Source of the DNA: Lutjanus erythropterus
Lineage: Eukaryota > Chordata > Actinopteri > Lutjaniformes > Lutjanidae
Reading direction: 5' to 3'
Assembly: GCA_020091685.1 (NCBI GenBank)
Contig: CM034606.1
Span: forward strand, 16,647,695 to 16,711,694
Length of the DNA stretch: 64,000 nt
Shown here: positions 48,101 through 61,400 of the stretch, one piece after another
How the letters are laid out: each line of letters begins with the position of its first letter
Position numbering within the stretch: position 1 is the stretch's first letter
Notes under the pieces: model-generated
What the model saw: only the letters and a program-made list of their open reading frames with translations
Databases searched by the model: none
What the model was told of the DNA's origin: nothing
Translations under genes and position numbers: made by a program

Positions 48101-49393
48101 TAATTTGAGCTAATGTTAATATTTTCTAGAGATGGTGGGATTTCCCAGACTGAATAAATACCGCACATATAAATACAAAACTGCTGTGCTAGCTCAATCT
48201 TGCTATGACTAAGATATCCGCTGAAAAAAGTAGTAGCTAAATTTGTCCATGGACAGATTTAGCCACTACGTTCAGAAAGAGATATGCTAGTAGCGTCATG
48301 TCACAGACTCACTGGGGTGCAGCTGAGGATGCTGAGTTTCTGTGTGTAAATCATTTCCACCTACTCTAGAGCATTGCAAAGTCCAAAAGTCTAAATATAC
48401 TGAATATATACTGAAACACATGGGAGGCTGCACCTGTAGTAAAGGGACGGTGTGGCAGAGATCCAACAGCATCATAAATTATACTCATAAAGGAAAGTTT
48501 ATTTAAGTAATCTATAAATATTACTTAAACAGCTGAAAGAAACAGCCAAACAGGAGGTCATAATCTGTATAGGCCCTCTGTGGTGCCTGATTTATTTTCA
48601 TGAATAAAAACGTGTCAAAAACATCCCCCCTCTAGGTGGAGTAATATTTTTAGTGATGAGCACAGTGTGCTGTCATGCTGATTTGAGCACGGTCTAAATG
48701 TCTTTTCGACCAATCAGATTGCTTGGTTAGAACTAATTGTTGTATGTTATGTGTCTTCTGCAGGTGAATTTGGATGATGTCCTACAGTCACTGATTGACA
48801 GCCAAGCAGACTCTCCTGCTCAGCAGCTCTGTGCTGAAGCTGCAGTGATACTGCTGGAATTAGTCAAAGTCATCATCACTAAGGTAAGATTGTAAAATAA
48901 TCTCACAACTCAGTATTTTCCTTTATTCTCTCATTTTTTTCATTATTCTTTTATGTTTTAACAGCCTGTTCCTCCGACAAAGCACATGTCAGACACTGAT
49001 GGATCATGGAAGTTGCAACTCGCAGCAAGTGTGATGCAGTTCCTCTGTTTACTCCATAACCTCCGACCCAGAGACCCGCTGTGGGCATCACCAGAGTTCC
49101 TCCGTGCTCTCGCTGGAGTTGTGTTCCCTCTGGACGGTTCAGAGGTTTGTGTGTTTCTCTGGTTTTATGAAACTCTTAACAGTGTTCATCTCTGTGGTCT
49201 TTTTCACTGATTGGTTCACTTCCTTCAGGTCACAGTCGATCCTTGCATAACGAGTGAAGGTGATGACACATTCAAGAGCCAGTCAAACAGGAAGCCGGTG
49301 TGCGACTTCATCCGTATTCTGCTAATGGACAGTCTTCTTAATGTGTGCGCCAACACCAACACACATCCTCTCATTCTGCTGCTGGAGGTGAAT

Positions 49394-49444
<51 letters not shown>

Positions 49445-52400
49445 CACGTGAATGCCAACAAATGTTTTTCTCTATTTTGTGTTAAGTGAATATTGACATG
49501 CATGCAACACACGCACGCTGGTGCCAATATGCATTCCCACTGAATAAAAAGGCTCTTCAGTCTACTAAAATACTGCAAGCCTCTAATTTCTCCAGAAGGT
49601 GCCACTCTTTGCTCAGTTACTAAATAAGGCAGAGCCGAGGTGCTGCTGGTAAAATCATTCACCACTAGGAGGGAGAGAACACATGAGCTACGGATTTCTA
49701 TGGAGGTGTTTTCAGCTGAACAAGCTTAACCTGCACGCACACACACCACCAGCTACACCCACACTTGAGATATCAGACCAGATGTTCCCCTCATCATCAA
49801 GCATAAAAGAAGAAATCATAAACGGGGTTGAAAACAACGGAAATAATAGTGGAATAAAAACGCTGGAAATGATAATAATAACTATTCAAATTACTGCAAT
49901 TAAGGCATTTTTGAGTACTTGTAAAGTTGTTTTTCAAGTTTGTAATTTTATTCTTACTTAAGTATGCATTATACTATGTAATCTATGCTTTTTTTTCAAC
50001 ATCTTTTTATTTCCAATGAGTGTACCATTAACCAGCACCAATACAGAATGACTGAATTAATGGTAATAGTCCATAATTTTCAATGTATATCTATAAAGGC
50101 TCTATGCCATAAAAGTCTAGGCCCAAAAAGTAAAAAAATATCCAAATCTATTATTTAAATCCCCTTGAAAAGTATGAAAATAGTGTGGAGTTCTTGAGAA
50201 ATATCTCCCAGATTATTTTTTTCTAAGGTCAGTCTCTGTAATGGTAAGAATTCTGATATTTGTTCTCGCAGCAGCTAAAAGGTACGAGGGGATTTATTTT
50301 TCCAAATTTTAAGTACTTAGTTACTTTTAAAATCATAATTTGCTACTGAGTAGGCCTAGAATTTTAAATAATATCTAAACCTTTCACCTGCACATTTGTA
50401 GCCAGTAAGGTTATCTGATCACAAACCAATGAAAACCAAAACAGCCTGCTAAAAAAATCAACCCTGACATCATACTAAATGGTGATATACATGTTTTTTG
50501 TATTAACTGGTCAAAATAACTTGTATCTATACTTATTAACAACAGTGTCTAACAATTTGAAAACCTTTCACACTACAGCAGACAGCAAATTTGAACACAA
50601 ACTTACAGTTGAAATTTCCAACTGGGAACTTTGAAATTCCAACTTTCCAGTTTAAACTGAACGCACCATAAAGGAGACAGGCAACAAAGAGATGAAGAGG
50701 GAGATGACACAGAGGAGAGGAGCGGATTTATCAGGCATCATGTTATATGTGTACGTTCACATTAACATTCATTAGTTGCAAGCTGATCCATGTAGTTCAC
50801 CAAAAACATGAGCACGTTCATGAACATTTACACTTTTAGCTTTTTTATGTGCAACACTGCCACATCTGATCATGAACATATCAAATTGCATACCATTATT
50901 TGTTGTCAGTCATGCTTTTTGGCAAATAAACTGCTTTAATGTCACAGTATTCCCCTGATGGTGCATCGATGGGTCAGAAGCAAAGTTTCCAGACTGAGCT
51001 GCTGGAGTTCATCATGGACATCATCTACATGCTCAGCAGTGAGGAAGAAAATAGCACTCATCTCAACACACAAGGTAGAATTACAATGCATGCTTTCCTC
51101 ATCGCTCAAACTGCAAAACATGCACAAAAAAAATCTCTCTCATGCTGCTTCTTCTTTGATCTCTCAGGCTGTCCTCAGACAGAGAGTCCTGAAGGACAGA
51201 TGGGCACATTGATGGACAATGTGGTGCTTTTCACCAAGACGATGCTGCAGAAACTTTACAGTGGAACATTCTTGGGAGACCCTGAAAGTTTGCTCAATTT
51301 CCTCGCAGATCAGATTGTGGTGGTAAGACGAACACATACACCTCATATAGTCACTTAATACAAAATCAAAAAGACACATTTTACCTCTAACCTGTAGTGC
51401 TTAGATTGTTTTGGTGTGAGTTGCAGAGTTTTGGTGATATCAGCTGTAGACAGGTCTTCCTTCTCTTGAATACATTGATGGCACTAAAAGCACCAAAAAA
51501 TACATTTCAAAAAACTTCAACTCCAGTGTCTCTGTCAAGAAATTGTGACCAAGTTACCCATGTATGTAAAACTATATTATAATCCACAGACTTTGTTCTA
51601 GTAGAAATAAAGTAGTTCCTACATGGTCATGACTGACTGTTTCTGGAGAGAGACACAGTTGAATTTTTCACATGTATTTTTTTGGTCCTTCGAGGTCCAC
51701 AAGCCGAGTGCCATTTAGTTCCATTATGTTGGAGAGAAGGCAGACAGCTCTACAGCCGATGTCTGCGGCTCTTTTGCCCCTCTCTAGTGGCTCCCTGTGG
51801 CTTTAACCCAAAAATTAAATAAAAATAAGTTATCATTCTTTTTTTTTACTTTTTAGTTTTTTTACTTACCATTGTAGGCTTAAAGTTATTCTTACATTCT
51901 TCAGTTGTAAAAATGTATAGCCTGTACACCAAATGAAAATATGTTTAAATATTTCATCAACTAAAATGTTCATCATAACTTATGCCTACAGCTCAGCACC
52001 TTTTTCTATAAATTTTGCCATTGGCTAGTCTTCAGTCTGGAGACAGTTTAGCCAGTGGGAGCTCTGAAATATGTGAAAATCTGCCCGCAGGTCGCTAATA
52101 TTTCATTTCAGTTTGATTTGAAATGATAACAGACACACTGCTGTTTACTTCTAGGCTCTGGAGAAAGGCCAGACTCAGAAAGAGAAGACGCTGTCGGCCC
52201 TCTACTCCTGCACCAATAAAGTCCTGCTGTATTTCTTATCTCAACCGCGACTTTCCCACGAAGAAAAGGGGGGCGTCATCAGGGCGTTACAGACCTTCAT
52301 GGAGCGCTGGGATGTTGTCATGGCAACTTACAATTCAAATGTGAACTTCATTACTTGCCTTCTTCGTTGTCTGTTACTGATACGATCTGGCAGGTAATAG

Positions 52401-55400
52401 CAAAACCCACATGCAGATACGTACGAAAGTGTAGTTGAAACCAGGATTTCACACAATCATGCACTTTTTGTTGTAGCTACCCTGAAGGTTTCGGATGTGT
52501 AGCACAAAAAATGCACAACAGGAAAGCCTCGTCCCACCTGTTTGCTACCACAACCAGACATTCTGCACGCCTCAGCAACGGAGCAGACGTTACCACAGGT
52601 ATGAGAGCCAGTATGCGAGAGTTTATTTACATTCATCACTTCAGCCTGACATTTTTGTAGATTTTTTAAAGTCTTTAGGGGTTTACTTGGGTCACTGGAG
52701 AGTTCAGAACAAATGTGTGTGTTTTCCAGATGACAGAGAACTAGTGTCCTTAGTGGAGGCCTGTTGGTCAAAGGTCATGACAGAGAGGCAACACACGCTT
52801 GAAGAAACCTTTAAGATTGAGATCTCAGCGAGCCACACAGCGGAGACAGGCCCTGTGAGCATGACGGACGTCAGCCCTCTGTGGGAGGAGATGGCGCACA
52901 AGGCCTGGCTGATACACGCAGGTTGGCTCTCAGTATTGTCATAACTGCAAACAGAGAAGATGCCTTAAGACAGAATCAGTGGGATTTGTCTGAGCTGTTC
53001 GAAAACACACCAGAAAGATATTTGATTGTTGTGTCTCATTCCCAGGGTGAGAAATACTGATGATTTGGGTTTGTTTAAGGGTCCAGATTGATTGATGTTT
53101 ACAGTAGCCAATAGAGCTCTGCATTGTGCCCCTTGCCCTGCAGCTAAGCGACCGTGGATGTAACTCTAGAAAGGAAAGTGGTCAAATTAGTGAGTGATTA
53201 AAATATCATGGTAGTTAAAAAAAATCGTTTTTATTTGTTTGTTTGTTTAGATTTTACATAAGGATAGTTCAACAAATAATATTTTAATCAGGAAAGCAAT
53301 CATGGCACTCCAGAAAGGAAATGATAACGTGGAAGTAAAAATGAAAAAGCCTTTATTACAGTGGTTAAATTACTTAAAATGCCAACATGTTTCAACCATT
53401 ACAGTTCTTTATGAGGGATTTGAACTAATTAATTTTTCGTTCCTCGTTAAAAATTCCTGAATCACCTTTCCGACACATTTTCTAAGAGCACACATTGTTC
53501 ATCTACAGTTGCAAACATTCATCTCTCTCTCTTTTTAAATAATATTTTAATAACAATCAGCTCAATCCAAAGGACAAACACCCAGGTAGATTTTCTCTTT
53601 TTTAAGGAGTCCTTGGCTAAAAAAAAAACACTGAGAAGTTCTGGGCAACAGTCCCAAAGTGGTATTCTTGCTGCGTTTGTTCACAGCGTCCTGTGGCTGA
53701 ATCTCAGCTCAGTAAGCTAACGACACTTAGCTGATTCTGTCGCCGCTAACAGCAGCTAACAACTAACAGATACAATTAGTTACTTTAGCAACAAGTAAGC
53801 TAAAACTATCTGTCAGGAAAACTTTGTAATTAAATAACCAAAAGCTGAAGCTGAGCAGCCTAAGGACATTAGAGAGAAATCCAGAAAATATTTTTGATAT
53901 GAAACGTGATCCATTTTCACCCAAATCAGTGAATTAAGTTATAAAGTTGTGTTTTTGTACAGTGAGGCCCGTTCCTCAGAAACACTGTAGTTCACTCAGT
54001 TCACTCTGGTGAAGGGATGTATCCTCCTTCCATGCTTCACTGTATCATAAGAAAGAAAGCTTTACCTTGGGTACAAATTCAGTGTACACCCACAAGTGCA
54101 GGATGAATCATCAATAGTTTTTAATCATTTTCCAGGAAAAGAAAAACTCTGAAAAAACATTAAAATACTAGAGAATATCAACAGAATAACTTTTTTGCCA
54201 TTGTTGAACCAGATGCTGGTGTACAGGTGACATATAGTGCAATACATCTGTGATAAAAAAACACTTCAAAATCTTTTAATGTTAGCTCCACATTTTTGAC
54301 GTTCACATTTTCCTTCTGTATCTTCTCAGAGTCTCAGAAGACGAAGGCGGCCAGCAGCTCTCTGAAGAAGTTTGACATTATCAGCAGCGCCGTCCGCTCA
54401 GCTCTGGGCAGACATGACAAAGAGTCAGTTACAGTGGAGGTAAATATACACACTCACATTCCCTCCATGTTTGTCACTTTTCCACAGGACAGGACGAGAG
54501 ATGTGTCTGCTTGTGACTGTTGAGTGAGGGGTTGTTACCTTTTCCCAGGTGCCCCTGCATCCCAGAGCTTTGCGCCCAAACACCCATCCCAAAGTCACTG
54601 CTGCGTTTGTGCTGTGGGCCGTCCAGCCCTGTGGGGGTGTTTGATTATTTCTTTAAATGGATTTGGATTATCACAGCTGATTGCCCCTGAGTGGGCATAG
54701 TAATTGATATCTGTTAGGCCTATCCATGGGAACACTCGCTACAACACACTGTTTGCCGCTGAAGGTTAAAGACGCGTTTATTGTTGTTTTTCCCCCCGAA
54801 ACACGTGGCCCACATCATTAGTTCCCCCACAACGCTTAAGACGTCGAGCCATCTGGAGCAGGGAGCGGGGACATATTACTCAGGCACACAGGCATGAAAT
54901 TACCGCGTCTGTGTGTCTGTCTCACCCCCACAAAGTGTGTGTGTTCTTGTTTGTGCGCGTCTCTTCGCCGACAGAAATCGGGTTGGCAATTATAGTGGTA
55001 CCAATCTGATGAAAACATTATTCATTTGATGTTATTCTTTATCATATCAGTCTTTGACAGGCTATCAGAGAGGGTGATGAATTGTTTTTCCGTCTGAGAG
55101 GCAGAGAAGAAGAAGAGGGAGGAACGTTTCTCCCTCTCTCTCTCTGCTGCGTGTTGCACCACTTCGCTCTGAGTAGGTTGCAGCAGCATGCAGCGAGTGT
55201 TCATAAAACTGATATTCAAATGATCAGTAGTGGTCAGCCGGTCTGCTCATTTTCCATTCATCCTCATAAAGAAACAAGTGAGTCATTAATTAATTTCTGG
55301 ATCATCAACTTATGACCTTTGCTTGGCCAGTCATGAGCTTGTGGGGAGTCTCTTCTCAGTCATTGGATCCATAGTGACGCATTTCTGCAGAGTTTCAGAG

Positions 55401-58400
55401 CCTGAGATATTTACTTTTATTGAACAAAAAGCGAGTTTTAAAGCCGCCTGTAGGTAATGAATGAGAATACAGAGGCTGATAGGCAGACTGTGTCCTCAGT
55501 CAAGCTTCAGTGCAATCCTTCTAGAGATTTATTTCATCAGCGAATGCAGTTTCCATAATCATATCTGTGTCCTCATATTAGAAAGATAATTAACAGCACT
55601 AATGATCACGTTAAGTTCATTACACATTCACTGCCAGCCCAGAATGAAGTTGACATTATGTTGCCTTATCATCAAAGGTGGCGTATTGTTGGGAAGTCAT
55701 TAAAATGGAAATGAGTGTGATGTTCTGATGTTAATTGCAGAGGGAAGAGATGAGTTATGTATTTAATGCAGCATTTAAAAAGCCAATGAGGTTCCTATCT
55801 GCTAAATAGGGTAATTAATGCTATATATTACTTATGTTTGTCCAAATGAAGGAATGAAATTAGGAGATGATGACGCCGACTTGCTGTTTATCTGTCGCAA
55901 CACGGCTCTAGTTCGCAAACTTCATTATTACTCTCTTTTTTGTCTGTAATATTTCTATAATCTCCCCTCAAATTACTCCTTTATTTCTTTCTCGGCACAA
56001 CTTCTCATTTGGATAGGCAGCCAGTCATTTAGAGAAAACACTTTTCATTCTCCAGAGGGCTTGTCAAAGTTTGCCGTCAACTTTTCACGCATGGGTTTAT
56101 TCTGAAATCATGTTGAATTTTTGCATCTCTCGTGCTACAGAAGCACTTGTTTTTTTTATTGTACTCGGAATCAATTATTGCATTCATGGGGTTATAGCTG
56201 CAAAACACAGAATTAGCATCTGTAAATAAGACTCGATATAAAGAGTTACTGCATGTTCATTCAGTCAATTAAATGGCTTTCCTGGGTCAGCTGTGAGGAT
56301 GGACACATGTTGTTTCACTAGTCTCTCAGCGAGCACTGCTGTGATGATGGGCTTAATGAAGCAGTTAACAGTCAGAATATGATCCCAGTGTGTCTGCTCA
56401 ACACGAGCATCCTGCAGTGTCAATACGGCTCTGTTTTGGGGTTTTTCCATTTTTTATTTGCTTTTCTCTTTTAATCGACACGTACACACTCGCTCGCACA
56501 CAGTGAAGGCGCACACACACTTACCTCGCCCTTGACTGTGGCGTGGCTCAGTGATATTAATGTTTATGTTAATTAGATCACACCAACAAATGATTACATT
56601 TGCAGACAGGGTTATTGTAAGCCACTGTAGCCACTAGCTTATTTTGCCCAGTGAATGCAATTTACAACAGATGTAATTGTATGAATGCATTGTAATTGCA
56701 TGAGGAAACAACAATACCATTATGAATATACAATCTCTGTGAACATGATGTGTGTTGTGTGTGTGTGTATAATATGAGGTAGAGGAAGAGCGATTGTGCT
56801 GCCCACTCTTTTCATTTGCACCCATCAGGTGACTCTTGTTTCTTTTGTAGGAGTTTCTGTCCTACATGGAGTTACATCGACGGAGAGGCCACAGCATGTT
56901 TGAGAATATGAGGACCAACCACTTACAGGTTTTGACAGAAATGTTACCTTCAATATGTACGGCATAATGTGAAATGAGCAGGTCATTATTATGAAATAAA
57001 CTCCAGCAGGGTGATGCAGGACCTTGATGCAAAGTGCAGGGGTCTTGAATCATTCTGAAGGGGAGTCTATGATCATAACTGTGTCCATAGCAATGGTCTG
57101 ATCTTCATAACAGCAGTCTGTTCTTCATAACAACAATCGGCTATACAGAAATAACAGACCTTAGAATGCCATAATTGACCAATTAGAACTGACTATTTAA
57201 TAAAGCTAAGTAATAAACTAAAATAAATGTTATTAAAAAGCCAAAATTGCATCTGTAATATTGTCTGTCTCTTTGTGTCTGTCTCATGTGTTCCCTCTAT
57301 CATTGGTCTGTTTCTGTGGCCCCAGTTACGAGCCAGTGAGTGGGAGCGAGTGAGCTCCAACTGGCTGCACGTGGAGTCCGAGCTGCTGAGGGAGAGAGCT
57401 GTGTTCGGCCCCGGCCCAGGGGTGCTGCTGAACCGAAACTGGGTGCAAGACGCTGCCGAAGGTCCCAACCGGACCAGATCACGCATCCGCAGAAAGGCTC
57501 TGAGAAGATCCAAACGGGTAAAGCCTCTCAGTGGTATCAAAAGGCCCAAACACACTGAAATCACCTCATTTGACACGTGTCAATTGATGCTCCAATGGTG
57601 CAGTGAGCCAAAGAAGCATCAAATTTGAAATGCCAACCCCACAGAACCAGCACTATTTTGGGGAAAGGTTGCTATTTATATATTATTTTTTTATTCATTA
57701 TTATTATCAATAATGATTTATTTCTTTAATAAAACGTTATCCTCTGGGAGAGAATCCTAGTTTTTGATGGTGCTGCAGCCTGGTCAACATGCACTTCTCG
57801 CAGTCATGCCTTTATTGTTGTTTTTAGCTCTACCCAAACAGGTACTGCGGCTGCAGAAAAAGAGCTTCCCTCTTCATTTGATACTCTAAAATCAGAGCAA
57901 GGTTGGAGTGGAAGGATCAAAGTAGTTTGGCACATCACATAACAGTTTTTTGTGTGTGTTCGTCCATTTAAAACAATAGGTGTAGATCAAAATGAGCGCG
58001 TCAGACGCTTTCAATGCAATTAAGCCTTTATCTCTAACAGTGTCACATGTTGATGTTGTTACAACAGGTGCAAGGAACGCTGTGTCTGAGTTTAAGGACT
58101 GGTATTTCTGAGGAGAACAAAAATACAACAGAAGGTGACACAGGTAAAGAAAAGTATTTCCTGTTGTTTTTTTTTAAATGTGCTTTTTCCAGAGTATGTG
58201 TGTTGGATATAAACTCACTGAGATAATCTGATTCCCCCGTAATAGAGCCCAAGATCCTGTGTGAAGTTGGATCAGAGGCTAAAGAGCATGAAGAGGAGGG
58301 AGGACAGGACTGCGACCATCTGACCTTCTTCCCCGCGCTGAATGAGACGCCTGCCGCCACCGAGAGTCAACCCGACTCCTTCACCCCCGAACCCTGCTCC

Positions 58401-61400
58401 CACACACAAGACTGCCCCGACATACGCATCATCCTGCAGGAGCTGCACCCTGGAGCGGAGGTACTGTAGCACAGGAGGGTGTGTTGGTACACTGGGCTAA
58501 AAACAACATGCCTAAACACAAGCGCAACTCCTTCTCACCCTGCTAATATTCACAATCATAATTATCTGATGTAGACTGAGGGATTCCAATAGCCCAGCGC
58601 TGCTATCAGAATTTCATCTTTCCTCATTAGTGTAATGTTTTAATGTCGAGGCCCAGCTCAGCTCTTCTCATTCTTCCAGCGAGTTAGAAACCAAGGCACA
58701 TGTTGACAGGGACTCTCATCGCTCCGGCAACCAGCCGCGGCTTTTAATGTTTCTGACAGAAGTATTAATAAAAACAGTAGGAGGTGATGCAAGCTGTCTT
58801 ACATCCGCTTAGCAAGTGTGTGATGTGTGCAAGTGTGTCCTGTTGTCTTGCAGTGGTTCAGTGTGTGAGTCCTGCTGAGCTTCCTGTCAAATGAACACAG
58901 TCATTAGCTCTGAAAAATGCACACACACACGGACGAACACACACACACACACACACACACAGTAACACACAAAGGGAGACCCACTCATAATTAGCTTGCC
59001 AGCGCCAATAGTGTGATTATGACAGTAATGTGTGTGGGGAGAAATCAATGGTCTGACATTAGGCTCTCAGTCAATAAAAGTCCTCCTTTTCTCTCCTTCT
59101 TCCCATCATCAGCTAAATCACCCACAGACTGATAACGCGTATCTGTCCAGAGCACAGTCAGGAGATAAGGAAACAAGTTTATTGTTATGTATTTAATCTT
59201 TGATAACAACAAATTTAACTATTTTTTTTCTGAAATCTAGTCATTGTGCGGGACGGCAGGCCTGATGACGGCTTGTGTTCGCTGACGGAAACGGTCGTAA
59301 AATCTGACCATGATATAGCTCAACTCTTCTTAAATGTTTTCACATGACGAGTCATGTCAGTTCATTCATATAGAACAGTTTACCAGTGACCAAAGTGCTT
59401 TACACAGTAAAAATAATAATAACAATAAAAAAAAAAACAAAATGTCAAAGAAAACACAGAGACGTTTCATTGGCATACATAGAACATATTAGAAAGCCAG
59501 AGAAAACAAGTTGGTTTTTCGCCTGGGTTTGAAACATGTGATAGCAGGGGCAGATAGAAGATGCAGAGGGAGGCAGTTCCACAATTTGGGCCACCACCAA
59601 AATCTGATCAGTTCATCCTTGAGTCCAGGTGGACATTTGAACCCAGATTGACAAAATTCCCAGAAGGCATTCTGAGATACCATATTACATGAACAGGATG
59701 ACTTGAAAACGTACAGACATAAAATAAGTTTTTTTTTAAGTATTTTTTGAGATTTGCTCCAGGAAAGATCCAGGTCCACTGATCATGAACTCGCGCTCTC
59801 ACGCATGTATGGAAGCAACTGCATGATCCCCTGATGGGGATAATATAATGCCCAGATTCTTTGCAAAGGGTCTTACATAACCTGACAACGACATTTTACA
59901 TTTTTCACAATATCAGGGGAACATCTCACTCTCGTTCACTTTAAGAAGTTGCTAGCCATCAAGTGTTTGACATCATTTAGGCAGTCAAGGAAAATAAAAA
60001 TACAGCTTAGCACCAAACCCTGTTGTACACCATACAAGAGTGGGGGCAGGGATGGACGATGATCCATGAACGAAAACTGAAAACACATTCTTTAGCATTA
60101 ACAGACAGCAGCAGGTCATTGATGACTCTGACTGGTCCAGACTCAGTGTTGTGTTTTGCTCAGAAACACGCTAGAAAATATCAAAAGTGTCATTTTAAGA
60201 AGGAATGAAACTGTTGGAGTTTGACCTTTTGAAGTATCTCAGAGAGGAACTGAAGCGATATTATCCATCATAGCGTGTCTCTATGTGTGCATTCAGTCAA
60301 GAGGTTCTGATCACTTAGCAGGTTTCCTATTGTGTGTGTGGCAGTGATTAATTCTCCTAATAATGGCCAGGCAGGGCCTCCTCCCGCACCGAGCGTGTGA
60401 CTCCGTGTCTGGGGGTAGGGAGTCTGATTTGATTAGTATAAATTGTGAGGGGCCTGCGGGTATGTTGGGGCCCCATATGGTTTTTTGGGTGCTGTGTCCC
60501 AGAGGGCCTGCAGAGGGGCCAACACAGAGAGACAGCCAGGTGCACACACTCACTGTGAAATGAGGGGAGACAATAGAATTAGCTGCACATTATCACAATG
60601 CAGTTAGCATTAGCTACAGCCAGCACTGAAAGCAGCATGTGGGTCCACTTTGGATGAAGCACACAGTCACATGGTCCTTCTCCTCCCCATCAATCAGCTC
60701 TGATAATGAAGTGTTCAACTGTGTCTTTTTAATAATGATTAAAATATGTGATTAAAATGATCAATCAAGTAAAGCCTGAAGTGCCTGCGTTGCTGCCATG
60801 TCATGTCCCGGGAGAGAAACGTGCTGATGTGTAATGTGCCTCTCACATGGGGTTTAATGTATCTCTCTATTCATTCTGTGTAGGTGACGGCTAAGATGTG
60901 TGTGCTGATGGTGAGCGGCCTCAGAGTGACGGAGGGCGTGCTGCTGTTCGGGAAGGAGGGTCTCCTCCTCTGTGAGGGATTCACTCTCAGTCCCACCGGA
61001 GATGTTTGTTGCAGGAAACACTACCCCAGCAGGTACAGCTGTGTGAGCAGTTACAGAAAATGAGCAAATGTTATCTTGTCAGTTCACTCAGTCGGTCATC
61101 TTTCATCCTCTCTCTGCCAGTGTGAGGGATTCCTTCATTTCCACCATGCTGAGTAAAGACCTGCCATCAGCCAGGTGCAGACGCTGGCTCTACGAGGATA
61201 TCAAGGAGGCTCGCTTCATGCGTTTCCTTTTAGAGGTCAGACGTGCAAAACTCTAATCCAAATTTCATTAATTAAATCAACATAAAGATGTATCATATGA
61301 CCTGTCCAGTATTAACATGTGTCCTGGATGATCTGATCAAAAGTGGACAGCTCAGATGTGAACGCACTCAGGACGGATTTGAGATGTCATCACCCAGACC

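Noticed and set aside
49225-49665. 146-codon minus-strand open frame with a Cys-Val run
   Set aside because: The run is the antisense of the CA microsatellite and the rest is antisense to exon 35.
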